DNA of 18,674 nucleotides from Pseudaestuariivita sp. (GTDB taxonomy: Bacteria; Pseudomonadota; Alphaproteobacteria; Rhodobacterales; Rhodobacteraceae): positions 1-18,674 of the forward strand of contig JAHDCH010000007.1 in the NCBI GenBank assembly GCA_020629995.1, written 5' to 3'. Each line of letters opens with the position of its first letter. Within the stretch, counting starts at the first letter, position 1. Below are positions 8,446 to 16,684 of the stretch, piece by piece. The notes under the pieces are model-generated. The model was not told the origin of the DNA. It ran no database searches and saw only the letters and a list, made by a program, of their open reading frames with translations. The translations under genes and the position numbers were made by a program.

Positions 8446-8474
8446 TTGACACAAAACGGGAACATGTGTAGAAC
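8446..8474 (+). promoter_or_regulatory. lexA promoter
   Basis: TTGACA (8446-8451, perfect -35), a 17-base spacer, and TAGAAC (8469-8474, four of six matches to the -10). The spacing is optimal and the promoter lies 39 bases upstream of the lexA start, in a locally A-rich patch of a GC-rich genome. The -10 coincides with the second half-site of the SOS box, so LexA binding would block RNA polymerase directly. Confidence 0.75.
8460..8474. promoter_or_regulatory. LexA operator (SOS box, GAAC-N7-GAAC)
   Basis: GAAC at 8460-8463 and GAAC at 8471-8474 are separated by exactly seven bases (ATGTGTA). On the other strand this is GTTC-N7-GTTC, the direct-repeat SOS box established for Alphaproteobacteria such as Rhodobacter. 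It overlaps the spacer and -10 of the lexA promoter, as expected for autoregulation. Confidence 0.88.
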
Positions 8475-8513
8475 AAAACAAAACACATGCCCGCGGCAGA
8501 GGAGGATCGAGCC

Positions 8514-9209
8514 ATGCTGACGCAAAAACAACTGGACCTGCTGGACTTCATCAACAAACGCGTGCAGCGCGATGGCGTGCCGCCGTCCTTTGATGAGATG
8601 AAGGATGCGCTGGACCTGCGGTCCAAATCCGGGATCCACCGCCTGATCACCGCGCTCGAAGAGCGTGGGTTCATCCGCCGTCTCGCCCACCGCGCCCGGG
8701 CGCTTGAAATTGTCAAACTGCCGGAATCGCTGGGCGGCAAACCGGCGGGATTTGTGCCGCAGGTGATTGATGGCGACCGGCCCGATACCAAGCCCGCCAC
8801 CGCGATGGACCTTGTGCACAGCGACGCTGTATCCTTGCCGCTGGTCGGCAAGATTGCCGCCGGTGTCCCGATCGAAGCGATCGAGGATACCAGCGCCGCG
8901 ATCACCGTGCCTTCGGCGATGGTGGGCGGCTCGGGCGCGCATTACGCGCTTGAGGTCAAAGGCGACTCGATGATCGACGCCGGGATCAACCATGGCGACG
9001 TGGTGGTGATCCTTGAAACATCCACCGCGGATGACGGGGACATCGTTGTGGCGCTGGTTCAGGATCACGAGGCCACGCTCAAGCGGTTCCGCCGGAGCGG
9101 CGGGGCGATCGCTCTGGAAGCGGCCAACCCGGCGTATGAAACGCGCGTTTTCCCCAGCGATCAGGTCAAGGTGCAGGGCCGCCTTGTCGGTCTGATCCGC
9201 ACGTACTGA
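8514..9209 (+). CDS. lexA: LexA repressor, SOS regulator with self-cleavage peptidase domain
   Basis: 231 residues, the length seen in alphaproteobacterial LexA. The ATG at 8514 is chosen because a strong GGAGG (8501-8505) precedes it by 8 bases and [13 protein letters not shown] is the family N-terminus; an in-frame ATG 27 bases upstream would lie before the Shine-Dalgarno. Residues 1-65 form the winged helix-turn-helix ([24 protein letters not shown]). The C-terminal half is the S24 peptidase domain: cleavage site A116-G117 in KIAAGVPI, nucleophile S152 in KGDSMID, and general base K190 in ATLKRF. RecA filaments on damaged DNA would trigger cleavage. It is convergent with comEC, with 33 bases between the stops. 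Confidence 0.97.
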   Translation: MLTQKQLDLLDFINKRVQRDGVPPSFDEMKDALDLRSKSGIHRLITALEERGFIRRLAHRARALEIVKLPESLGGKPAGFVPQVIDGDRPDTKPATAMDLVHSDAVSLPLVGKIAAGVPIEAIEDTSAAITVPSAMVGGSGAHYALEVKGDSMIDAGINHGDVVVILETSTADDGDIVVALVQDHEATLKRFRRSGGAIALEAANPAYETRVFPSDQVKVQGRLVGLIRTY

Positions 9210-9242
9210 CCCGCGCTGCCTGGGGCCGGTTTCCGCGCCCAC

Positions 9243-11327
9243 CTACTTTGCCGTTCGGGCTGCCGTGACATACCCTTTGGGCCAGTCTGCTGCGTTGACC
9301 GGCCCGCGCGGCGTGGGCGTCCACAGGCGCGCGCCGCTCAAGTCGCGGTCCGTCACTACGCGCAATCCGTCTTCTGTTGGCCACACCGCGATGCTGCCCG
9401 TGTCGCGCAGCTTTGCCGGGTCCAAAACGAGGCATGGCCCATCCAGGTTCAGCGGGACATTCGACACCACGATGCGGCCCGGCGCACAGTCTGGCGGCGC
9501 GCGCGCGGCCCGCTTGCCAGCCACATGCTGCACATCCCACCTTGCAGACGCAGCGGCCCAGGCTTGGGCGGCCTTGTCCTGCGGCATGCGCAGCCCGTCA
9601 TTCTCAAGCCAGATTCCGGCGACAAAGCTGCTGCCTTTCGCGCGGCTCAGAACCCGTGTGCCTTCGTGCCATGCTCCGACCAGATCGCCTTCGGCATCGA
9701 TCAGGATCGCCGGCCTTTCGGCCAGCGTCCAGCCTGCCAGGCCGAGGGCCACCACCGGCGCGCCGATCACCCGGGCGCGGCCCCGGATCAGCACGCACCA
9801 CAACGCAGCAAGCGCAAGGCAGGGCAATACCCATGGCGCGGGCGCAGGGACGCCGCGCACGGCCCCGTCCCACCCGCCAACATGATCGGCAACCGCCAGG
9901 ATCCAGCTGATGCCCTGCCCTGCAACCCACAACGGCGCGGCCTCCAGCCCCAAGGGCATCAGCAGCAGTCCCGCGATGCAAAACGGCATGATCAGCGCGC
10001 TCATCACCGGAACGCTCGCCATGTTCGCAATCAGCCCGTAATGCGCAAACTGGTTGAAATGCGCCGCCGCGACGGGTGCCGTGGCCAGACCTGCGATGAA
10101 TGACGCCATAAACAGCGACCATACCGGCTGCGCCCACCGCGCTTCGGTCAGCGGGGTCCGGTCGCGCATCATGCCAAAGATCGCGACCAGCGCGGTTGTC
10201 GCCGCAAAGGACATCTGAAATCCGGGGCTCAACAAGGCTTCGGGCCGCAAAGTCAGCACGATCAGAGCCGCCACCGCAACCGCCCGCAAGGTCAGCGCGC
10301 GTTTGTTCAGCAAAACCGCCCCCAGCGCTACGGCGACCATGATAAAGGCCCTCTCGGACGCAACATTGCCACCCGACATCGCCAGGTACAGCGCCGCGCC
10401 GATCAGCCCGCAAATCGCAGCAATCTGGCGGATCGGCCAGTACAAGGCGGCCCGGGGGATCAAAGCCAGCCCCCCACGCACGGCTCCAAACACCAGCCCT
10501 GCCGCGAGCCCCATGTGCAGCCCGGAAATCGCCAGCAGGTGAGCAAGGTTGGTGGCGCGCAGATCCTCGACCGCACCGGGGTCAAGAGCGCTGCGGTCGC
10601 CCACGATGATCGCGGCTGCCACCCCGCCAGCAGGTCCCGGCATCGCCGCTTGCAGCCGCGCCGACAGCGCCATGCGCACGCCGTTGATCCAGACGGTCCA
10701 GCTGCTGGCCTGCGGCGGGGCGACGGCCACAACGGGCACGCGGGCATATCCCACTGCGCCCAGACCCTGAAACCAGGCATGGCGGCGGAAATCAAAGCCT
10801 CCGGGCTCGGCCGCGCCACGTGGCGGTGACAGAAACGCGGTGGTCGCCACATGCAGCCCTGGTACGAACCTTGTGTGCGGCCCGTCGCCCGTGGCTGACA
10901 GGCGCACCCGGCCCGGGGTCTTGTCCGGTGGCAGGCGCGCGATCTCGACCGCCTCAAGCGTCAGACGCGGCGCTCCGGAGGCGGATCGGTCAATCGCCAC
11001 GATCCGGCCCGACACCGGCCCATAGACTGGATAGCTCAGCACCGGCGTGGCCACTGCATGCGCCCGCTGTCCCGCCAGCGCAAAGCCCAGCCCCGCCAGC
11101 GCCGCCGCCCACAGCAAGACCCGCGCCGCCAGCGGCATGATCGGAAGTACCGCCGCCAAAGCGCACAAAGCGCCCGTTGCGGCAGCCCACCAGAGCGCCG
11201 TCACCGCCGGTTCAGACGACAAGGAAAAGTAGTTCCCGATCCCGGCGGCCAGACACACTGGCGCCCATTGGAACAACGCGCCGTGCTGGCGCGCCAGCGT
11301 TTGGGTCACGCGCTCTGCCGCTCTCAT
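9243..11327 (-). CDS. comEC: ComEC/Rec2-family DNA uptake channel protein
   Basis: 694 residues from the ATG at 11327, preferred because AAGGA lies 6 bases upstream; a GTG at 11357 would add ten residues but falls inside a hairpin. ComEC forms the inner-membrane channel for single-stranded DNA during natural transformation. The N-terminal part has membrane segments (about 20-90) and a soluble domain with [20 protein letters not shown], a conserved DUF4131-type stretch. The Competence domain follows, with [15 protein letters not shown] around residue 265-275 and many hydrophobic helices to about residue 525. The C-terminal ~170 residues are soluble and show no histidine-rich metallo-beta-lactamase motif. 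Its stop is 33 bases from that of lexA; it is divergent from gltX. Confidence 0.9.
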   Translation of the reverse strand: MRAAERVTQTLARQHGALFQWAPVCLAAGIGNYFSLSSEPAVTALWWAAATGALCALAAVLPIMPLAARVLLWAAALAGLGFALAGQRAHAVATPVLSYPVYGPVSGRIVAIDRSASGAPRLTLEAVEIARLPPDKTPGRVRLSATGDGPHTRFVPGLHVATTAFLSPPRGAAEPGGFDFRRHAWFQGLGAVGYARVPVVAVAPPQASSWTVWINGVRMALSARLQAAMPGPAGGVAAAIIVGDRSALDPGAVEDLRATNLAHLLAISGLHMGLAAGLVFGAVRGGLALIPRAALYWPIRQIAAICGLIGAALYLAMSGGNVASERAFIMVAVALGAVLLNKRALTLRAVAVAALIVLTLRPEALLSPGFQMSFAATTALVAIFGMMRDRTPLTEARWAQPVWSLFMASFIAGLATAPVAAAHFNQFAHYGLIANMASVPVMSALIMPFCIAGLLLMPLGLEAAPLWVAGQGISWILAVADHVGGWDGAVRGVPAPAPWVLPCLALAALWCVLIRGRARVIGAPVVALGLAGWTLAERPAILIDAEGDLVGAWHEGTRVLSRAKGSSFVAGIWLENDGLRMPQDKAAQAWAAASARWDVQHVAGKRAARAPPDCAPGRIVVSNVPLNLDGPCLVLDPAKLRDTGSIAVWPTEDGLRVVTDRDLSGARLWTPTPRGPVNAADWPKGYVTAARTAK

Positions 11328-11404
11328 GCTTGTCCTTGTCCCCCGGGCTGGGTACACCCGGGGACCAATCTAGCCGCGCGCTTGTTATCAAAAGGTTAAC
11401 CACA
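11328..11404. promoter_or_regulatory. Divergent comEC/gltX intergenic region with inverted repeat
   Basis: Seventy-seven bases separate the two starts. The main structure is CCCCGGG (11341-11347) with CCCGGGG (11357-11363), loop of nine bases; with a one-base bulge the pairing extends to GTC and GAC at the ends. No T-run follows, so it is not an obvious terminator. Closer to gltX, AAGG at 11392-11395 is its likely ribosome binding site, within the palindrome GGTTAACC (11394-11401). No convincing -35/-10 pair is visible for either gene. Confidence 0.4.
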
Positions 11405-12823
11405 ATGCCGCACGACGCATCCTCTGCGCCGGTTGTCACCCGGTTTGCGCCCTCTCCCACCGGATTTCTGCACATCGGCGGCGCGCGCACCGCGCTGTTC
11501 AACTGGCTGTTCGCCCGGGGCCGTGGCGGGAAATTCCTGCTGCGCATCGAGGACACCGACCGCGCGCGTTCGACCCCCGAGGCGACACAGGCGATCCTTG
11601 ACGGGCTTTCTTGGCTGGGGCTGGACCATGATGGCGAGGTGATCAGCCAGGCGGCCGGTGCCGCGCGCCATGCCGAGGTCGCGCACGAGCTTCTGGCGCG
11701 CAGCGCGGCGTACAAATGCTTTTCCACGCAGGACGAAATTCAGGCCTTCCGCGATGCGGCCAAGGCCGAGGGCCGTTCGACCCTGTTCCAGAGCCCTTGG
11801 CGCGACGCAGATCCCGCAACGCATCCCGATGCGCCCTTTGTGATCCGTCTCAGAACGCCGCTGGATGGAACCACGGTCATCAAGGATGCCGTTCAGGGCG
11901 ATGTCACCATCCGCAACGATCAGCTGGACGACATGATCCTTCTGCGCTCGGACGGCACGCCGGTCTATATGCTGGCGGTGGTGGTCGATGACCACGACAT
12001 GGGCGTGACCCATGTGATCCGCGGCGACGACCACCTGAACAACGCCGCGCGCCAGATGGGCATCTACTCCGCCATGGGCTGGGACATGCCCGTCTGGGCG
12101 CATATCCCGCTCATCCACGGGCCGGATGGCAAAAAGCTGTCGAAACGCCACGGCGCGCTGGGGGTCGAGGAATACCGCGACATGGGCTATCCCGCGGCGG
12201 GCATGCGCAACTATCTGGCGCGGCTGGGGTGGAGCCACGGCGATGATGAATTCTTCACCGATGCGCAGGCGCAGGACTGGTTTGGCCTTGACGGGATCGG
12301 CAAATCCCCGGCCCGGCTCGACTTCAAGAAGATGGCCAATATCTCGGGCCAGCACATCGCGGCGGCGGATGATGCTGCACTGCTGAAAGAAATCGCGGTC
12401 TTTGCCGCGCAAACCGGCGCACCTTTGCCCGATGGACCCCGTGCCGCGTGGTTTTCGCAAGCTTTGCCTGTGCTCAAAAAGAGCGCGAAGACATTCCCGG
12501 AACTGATTGAAAAAGCTAACTTTGCATTGGCCGAAACACCCATCACGCCGGATGAGAAATCCTCAAAATCGCTTGATGATGTATCCCGTAGTATACTGTC
12601 GGAATTGACGCCGCAGTTGCAAAATGTTAGCTGGCAGCGAGACGATCTGGAGGCCCTCCTGACCTCGGTTGCCGAGGGTCACGGACTTGGGTTCGGCAAG
12701 CTGGCAGCGCCTCTGCGCGCGGCCCTTGCGGGACGGGCCGCCACGCCAAGCGTGTTCGACATGATGCTGGTCCTGGGACGGGACGAGAGTGTCGCGCGGA
12801 TCGCTCATGCCGCCCGCATTTGA
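11405..12823 (+). CDS. gltX: Glutamyl-tRNA synthetase
   Basis: 472 residues, the bacterial GluRS length. It charges tRNA-Glu (and possibly tRNA-Gln for amidation). The ATG at 11405 is chosen because [19 protein letters not shown] follows directly, with AAGG nine bases upstream; the frame is open further upstream but that extension is not GluRS-like. The class I ATP-site motifs are HIGG (23-26) and KLSKR (244-248). [11 protein letters not shown] and the anticodon-binding C-terminal helical domain are present. Between about 12490 and 12640 the base composition falls to ~45-50% GC and codons rare in the neighbours (ATA, AGT, GTA, GCT) cluster, although the frame stays intact. Alphaproteobacteria often carry two gltX copies; which one this is cannot be told. 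Confidence 0.95.
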   Translation: MPHDASSAPVVTRFAPSPTGFLHIGGARTALFNWLFARGRGGKFLLRIEDTDRARSTPEATQAILDGLSWLGLDHDGEVISQAAGAARHAEVAHELLARSAAYKCFSTQDEIQAFRDAAKAEGRSTLFQSPWRDADPATHPDAPFVIRLRTPLDGTTVIKDAVQGDVTIRNDQLDDMILLRSDGTPVYMLAVVVDDHDMGVTHVIRGDDHLNNAARQMGIYSAMGWDMPVWAHIPLIHGPDGKKLSKRHGALGVEEYRDMGYPAAGMRNYLARLGWSHGDDEFFTDAQAQDWFGLDGIGKSPARLDFKKMANISGQHIAAADDAALLKEIAVFAAQTGAPLPDGPRAAWFSQALPVLKKSAKTFPELIEKANFALAETPITPDEKSSKSLDDVSRSILSELTPQLQNVSWQRDDLEALLTSVAEGHGLGFGKLAAPLRAALAGRAATPSVFDMMLVLGRDESVARIAHAARI

Positions 12824-12887
12824 CGGGCACCGCCACGCAACGCGCGCCCACCCGGGCCGCGCGGGACACTAGACGAGGGAACATGCG

Positions 12888-14183
12888 ATGACCGAAGCCA
12901 AAAAGACAGCCAAGCTGGAACTCGACGGTGAAACCTATGAACTGCCGGTCTATTCGCCGACCGCCGGCCCCGACGTGATCGACATCCGCAAGCTGTTTGC
13001 CCAGGCCAAGGTCTTTACCTACGATCCCGGCTTCACCTCGACCGCGTCTTGCGACAGCACCATCACCTTTATCGATGGCGTCAAAGGCGAGCTGCTGCAC
13101 CGCGGCTACCCGATCGACCAGCTGGCCGAAAAATCGCATTACCTCGAAGTGTGCTACCTGCTGCTGTATGGCGAACTGCCTTCGGCGGCAGAGCTGGAAA
13201 AGTTTGAGCAGACCATCACCCGCCACACGATGCTGCACGAGCAGATGCAGAATTTCTTCCGGGGCTTCCGCCGCGACGCCCACCCCATGGCGATCATGGT
13301 GGGTGTTGTGGGCGCGATGTCGGCCTTCTACCACGACAGCACCGATCCCAACGACCGCAAACAACGCGAGATCGCCAGCCACAGGCTGATCGCCAAGATG
13401 CCCACCATCGCGGCATGGGCCTACAAATATTCGATCGGTCAGCCGTTCGTGTATCCGCGCAACGATCTGGACTATGCGTCGAACTTCCTGCGCATGTGCT
13501 TTGCGGTGCCCGCCGAAGATTACGAGGTGAACCCGATCCTGAGCCGCGCGATGGACCGGATCTTTACCCTGCATGCCGATCACGAACAGAACGCGTCGAC
13601 CTCGACCGTGCGTCTGGCGTCGTCCTCGGGCGCGAACCCGTTTGCCTGTATCGCGGCCGGCATTGCCTGTCTTTGGGGCCCCGCCCATGGCGGTGCAAAC
13701 CAGGCTTGTCTGGAGATGCTGGAAGAGATCGGCACGCCGGACCGCATCCCCGAATATATCGCCCGCGCCAAGGACAAAGAGGATCCGTTCCGCCTGATGG
13801 GCTTTGGTCACCGGGTCTACAAGAACTTTGACCCCCGCGCGACGGTGATGAAGCAATCGGCAGACGAGGTGCTGGAGCTCCTGGGCGTTGAGAACAATCC
13901 CAAGCTGCAAGTCGCCAAGGCGCTGGAAGCCGAAGCTCTGGCCGATCCCTATTTCGCCGAAAAGAAGCTGTTCCCGAACGTCGATTTCTATTCGGGCATC
14001 ATCCTCGAGGCGATGGGCTTCCCGACCTCGATGTTCACGCCGATCTTTGCACTGTCGCGGACCGTGGGCTGGATTTCGCAATGGGAAGAACAGCTTGACG
14101 ATCCGCAGCTGAAAATTGGCCGCCCCCGCCAGCTGTACCAGGGCGAGACATCGCGCGACTATGTCGAGATCGAAAACCGCTGA
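12888..14183 (+). CDS. gltA: Citrate synthase (hexameric, type II)
   Basis: 431 residues, normal for the large NADH-sensitive Gram-negative type. It condenses oxaloacetate and acetyl-CoA in the TCA cycle. GAGGGA at 12875-12880 precedes the ATG by 7 bases; an ATG five bases upstream is out of frame. Family signatures: [41 protein letters not shown] (H267), [15 protein letters not shown] (H308) and NVDFYSGI (D366), corresponding to the known His/His/Asp active site; [14 protein letters not shown] and RPRQLYQG close the protein. It follows gltX after 64 bases with no clear promoter and ends just before a strong terminator. Confidence 0.97.
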   Translation: MTEAKKTAKLELDGETYELPVYSPTAGPDVIDIRKLFAQAKVFTYDPGFTSTASCDSTITFIDGVKGELLHRGYPIDQLAEKSHYLEVCYLLLYGELPSAAELEKFEQTITRHTMLHEQMQNFFRGFRRDAHPMAIMVGVVGAMSAFYHDSTDPNDRKQREIASHRLIAKMPTIAAWAYKYSIGQPFVYPRNDLDYASNFLRMCFAVPAEDYEVNPILSRAMDRIFTLHADHEQNASTSTVRLASSSGANPFACIAAGIACLWGPAHGGANQACLEMLEEIGTPDRIPEYIARAKDKEDPFRLMGFGHRVYKNFDPRATVMKQSADEVLELLGVENNPKLQVAKALEAEALADPYFAEKKLFPNVDFYSGIILEAMGFPTSMFTPIFALSRTVGWISQWEEQLDDPQLKIGRPRQLYQGETSRDYVEIENR

Positions 14184-14215
14184 CGCGCCACCTGCGCCGA
14201 CCGGACCATGACCAC

Positions 14216-14249
14216 AGCGCCGGGTGCCCCACCGCACCCGGCGCTTTTT
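14216..14249 (+). terminator. Intrinsic terminator of gltA
   Basis: A perfect 12-base stem, AGCGCCGGGTGC (14216-14227) with GCACCCGGCGCT (14234-14245), encloses a six-base loop and is followed by TTTTT CTTT from 14245. It lies 32 bases after the gltA stop. This is a textbook Rho-independent terminator. Confidence 0.95.
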
Positions 14250-14513
14250 CTTTGCCCTGACCGCAAAGTTTGCCCTGTCCCTGCGGTGACTCGGGGCAAT
14301 TGTGGCGAAAATCGGGCGGCTGCGACAAATTCTGGCCTTGGGGAGGATTGTCGCCAGATTTGGCCAGTGTTCATCCCTGTTCAGCCAGATTTGCGGCACA
14401 TTTTCGGCAAATTTCACCAAAACCTTGGGCTTGGCAGGCCCGCTCTCTATCCCGGGTGGCGTTGCATCTGCTGGGGAAGATGCGCTGTTTGACACCTGCG
14501 TATGGAGGGCCAG
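14250..14513. other. Repeat-bearing intergenic stretch upstream of the acidic repeat protein
   Basis: No gene is evident here. The stretch is less GC-rich than its surroundings and holds several short repeats: TTTGCCCTG twice (14251-14259 and 14269-14277); GCCAGATTTG twice (14353-14362 and 14384-14393, spacing 31); and an inverted repeat ATTTGC (14389-14394) with GCAAAT (14407-14412). It must contain the promoter of the next gene, because a strong terminator closes the gltA unit. TTGACA at 14489-14494 is a perfect -35 match but stands too close to the start codon for a normal leader. GGAGGG at 14504-14509 is the ribosome binding site of the next gene. Confidence 0.5.
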
Positions 14514-16607
14514 ATGCCTGCCACCAATCAACATGTTTACCAGTTGGGATGCGATCCCGTTGTTACGCTGACCATCATCGAGGATGAAGGGAACCTTGTG
14601 TTCATCCTCAATGGCGCGGACGAAACCACGGATATCGACGGGTTTTTCTTTAACCTGACCGACGACACGATCACCCCCACGATGACCATCTTCCCCAAGG
14701 TTGATGATCCGAACGGCGACGTGATCGATTTCCGGGCCGAGCCGGGCATCCTCAACCAGCTGGACAACGGCGCCCAGACCCAGGAGCAATATGACGTCGA
14801 AGTGCAATTCGGCGCCCTGCCCGGGTCGAACGCAGGCCAGGTGAACGACACCGGCTTTACGCTGTACCTGGATGCGGGCCGCCCGCTGACCATCGATGAC
14901 GTGGACCTCAGCAAGATGGTCGCCGTGGTGGATTCGGATGGCGGTATGGGCATCGCGCTGGCCGGCGGCACCGTTGCCGCGCCCGAGGTCACCACCGTTG
15001 TGCACAACATCGATTTCCAATTCGACAACGGCACCAACATCCACGGCTGGGCCGATGCGGATGACGGCGTTGCGTCGTCGGACGGCTGGTACGCGGCCAA
15101 TGGCGAAGCGATTGCCCGCGGTGGCAACGACGGCGCGCTGCGTCTTGATCCGATCACCATGACCGGTGCGGCGGCCCTGTCCTTTGACATCCGCGCGATC
15201 AACGCACAGAACTTTGAAGCCGACGGCGCCTATGCCGACAGCTTTACCGTCGAAGTGCAGCTGGATGACGGCAACTGGGTCGTGCTGGACGAATTCCGCG
15301 TCGATCCCGCCACCAACACCTTTACCGGCACCAACACCGGTCAGACCTTTGATGGCGGCTCGATGACCACCCTCACCTACGAAGGCGGCATCCTCGACAA
15401 CATCGACGGCGAAGTCAGCTTCCGCATGGTCGCCGACATCTCGGCCAGCAACGAATTGCTTGCCATCGACAACATCAACGTCTCGGCCACCACCGACGGC
15501 AGCGCGCCGATCGAAGTGCCGGTTGTGATCGCGTCCGATGATTTCAGCGGCATTTCCTACGCCAGCCAAAGCCAGATCGTGGAATCCAGCGCCAACTGGG
15601 CGGTCTGCAATGGCCAGCTGTACACCGATGGCTGCTATGACGGTCAGCTGGTGTTCGACCAGATGCAGGTCGACGCGCCGGTCGAATTCTCGATCGACGC
15701 ACGCGGCATCAACCTGCACAACTTCGAAGCCTCGGGCCAGTACGAAGACACGATCCGTGTCGAAGTGCAGATCGACGGCGGTGAGTGGGTCCTGCTGGAC
15801 GAATTCCGCGTCAACGCCGACGGCACCGCTCTGGTTGGTTCGGAAACCGGCCAGGAGATCACCTCGACCATGTCCACGCTCGACTATTCGGGCGGCGTTC
15901 TGGACACGGCCGACAGCTCGGTCCAGTTCCGCATCGATGCCGACATTTCGGCATGGAACGAAGCGGCGGTGTTCGACAATGCGGAATTCCGCATGATCGA
16001 AACCGTGCACAGCGGCGCGTGCGAGGACTTTGACGATGCCTCGGCCGGCGATGTGGTGTCGGACCAGTTTGACGGCGTGACGATCACCGCGCAGCGCGCC
16101 GGCGACAGCGTGCGCAGCGAAAACGACGCGATGATCTTCGACACCAACAACCCGACAGGTGGCGACACCGATCTGGCCTACAGCGGTCAGGGCAATGTCA
16201 TCATCATCTCGGAAGACAACGATGGCAGCGACCCCGACGACAACGCCGGCGGCGGCACCATCAACATGGAGTTCGACGACATCTCGACCGTGTCCAGCCT
16301 GACCGTGCTGGACGTCGAAGAGGCCGGCGGCACCATCGACCTGTATGACATCGACGGCGAGCTGATCAATTCGATCGACATCCCCGCCGCAGGTGACAAC
16401 AGCATCCAGACGATCGAGATCAACGCCACCGGCGTCGCCTCGATGGATGTGAACCTGGTCGGGTCCGGCGCCATCGACGATCTGTGCCATTCGTCCGAGG
16501 ACGGCGGCGTCTATTGCGAGCAGTACATGGTCGCCTACGACGATCCGAACAACAACGACGCGCAGCCTTACGAAGAGGCTACCGAAGACGACATGGCGAT
16601 GGCCTAA
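14514..16607 (+). CDS. Large acidic protein with tandem 170-residue duplication; putative secreted beta-sandwich protein of unknown function
   Basis: 697 residues, very rich in Asp and Glu. The ATG at 14514 is preferred over 14502 because GGAGGG (14504-14509) lies between them. I cannot name it. Residues 1-160 form an N-terminal region starting MPATNQHVYQLGCDP. Two homologous units follow (about 163-330 and 333-500), each containing VEVQ, a GxWVxLDEFRV core (E260 and E430), a GGxLD motif, then an ADISAxNE-like stretch and an xxDN end. The offset is exactly 510 bases. Residues ~505-697 form a different domain with GGDTDLAY, GNVIIISEDNDGSDPDDN, TVLDVEEAGG and GSGAIDDLCH, and the protein ends in a disordered acidic tail. 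The pattern suggests extracellular beta-sandwich domains, yet there is no N-terminal signal peptide or membrane segment, so export, if any, would use a C-terminal-signal route such as type I secretion. It stands alone between two terminators. Confidence 0.85.
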   Translation: MPATNQHVYQLGCDPVVTLTIIEDEGNLVFILNGADETTDIDGFFFNLTDDTITPTMTIFPKVDDPNGDVIDFRAEPGILNQLDNGAQTQEQYDVEVQFGALPGSNAGQVNDTGFTLYLDAGRPLTIDDVDLSKMVAVVDSDGGMGIALAGGTVAAPEVTTVVHNIDFQFDNGTNIHGWADADDGVASSDGWYAANGEAIARGGNDGALRLDPITMTGAAALSFDIRAINAQNFEADGAYADSFTVEVQLDDGNWVVLDEFRVDPATNTFTGTNTGQTFDGGSMTTLTYEGGILDNIDGEVSFRMVADISASNELLAIDNINVSATTDGSAPIEVPVVIASDDFSGISYASQSQIVESSANWAVCNGQLYTDGCYDGQLVFDQMQVDAPVEFSIDARGINLHNFEASGQYEDTIRVEVQIDGGEWVLLDEFRVNADGTALVGSETGQEITSTMSTLDYSGGVLDTADSSVQFRIDADISAWNEAAVFDNAEFRMIETVHSGACEDFDDASAGDVVSDQFDGVTITAQRAGDSVRSENDAMIFDTNNPTGGDTDLAYSGQGNVIIISEDNDGSDPDDNAGGGTINMEFDDISTVSSLTVLDVEEAGGTIDLYDIDGELINSIDIPAAGDNSIQTIEINATGVASMDVNLVGSGAIDDLCHSSEDGGVYCEQYMVAYDDPNNNDAQPYEEATEDDMAMA

Positions 16608-16631
16608 GGCCTGACGGACAGTCACAAACGG

Positions 16632-16662
16632 AAAAGGCCGCCCCAACCCGGGCGGCCTTTTT
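16632..16662. terminator. Bidirectional intrinsic terminator
   Basis: AAAAGGCCGCCC (16632-16643) pairs perfectly with GGGCGGCCTTTT (16650-16661) around a six-base loop. The plus strand ends in TTTTT (16658-16662), and the minus strand also reads out through TTTT. It lies 24 bases after the stop of the acidic protein gene and 23 bases beyond the stop of the convergent hydratase gene, so it can serve both. Confidence 0.93.
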
Positions 16663-16684
16663 CATGCATGATATCGCGGTGGGT

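Noticed and set aside
14369..14382. Possible second SOS box, GTTC...GTTC, upstream of the acidic protein gene
   Set aside because: The half-sites are separated by six bases (ATCCCT), not the seven required for the alphaproteobacterial LexA box.
14489..14494. Perfect -35-like TTGACA just before the acidic protein gene
   Set aside because: A -10 at normal spacing would fall at or after the start codon and the Shine-Dalgarno would not be transcribed; no TATAAT-like sequence is there.
14514..16607. RTX calcium-binding repeats in the acidic protein
   Set aside because: Asp/Gly-rich stretches exist, but no series of GGxGxDxLx nonapeptides is present; the repetition is a long 170-residue domain duplication instead.
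12627..16646. A minus-strand frame open for 4 kb across gltX end, gltA, the intergenic stretch and the acidic protein gene
   Set aside because: Its translation is the Arg/His/Val/Gly-rich composition typical of an antisense shadow in a high-GC genome, it crosses two terminators, and the plus-strand genes have clear family motifs or an internal protein-level repeat and good ribosome binding sites.
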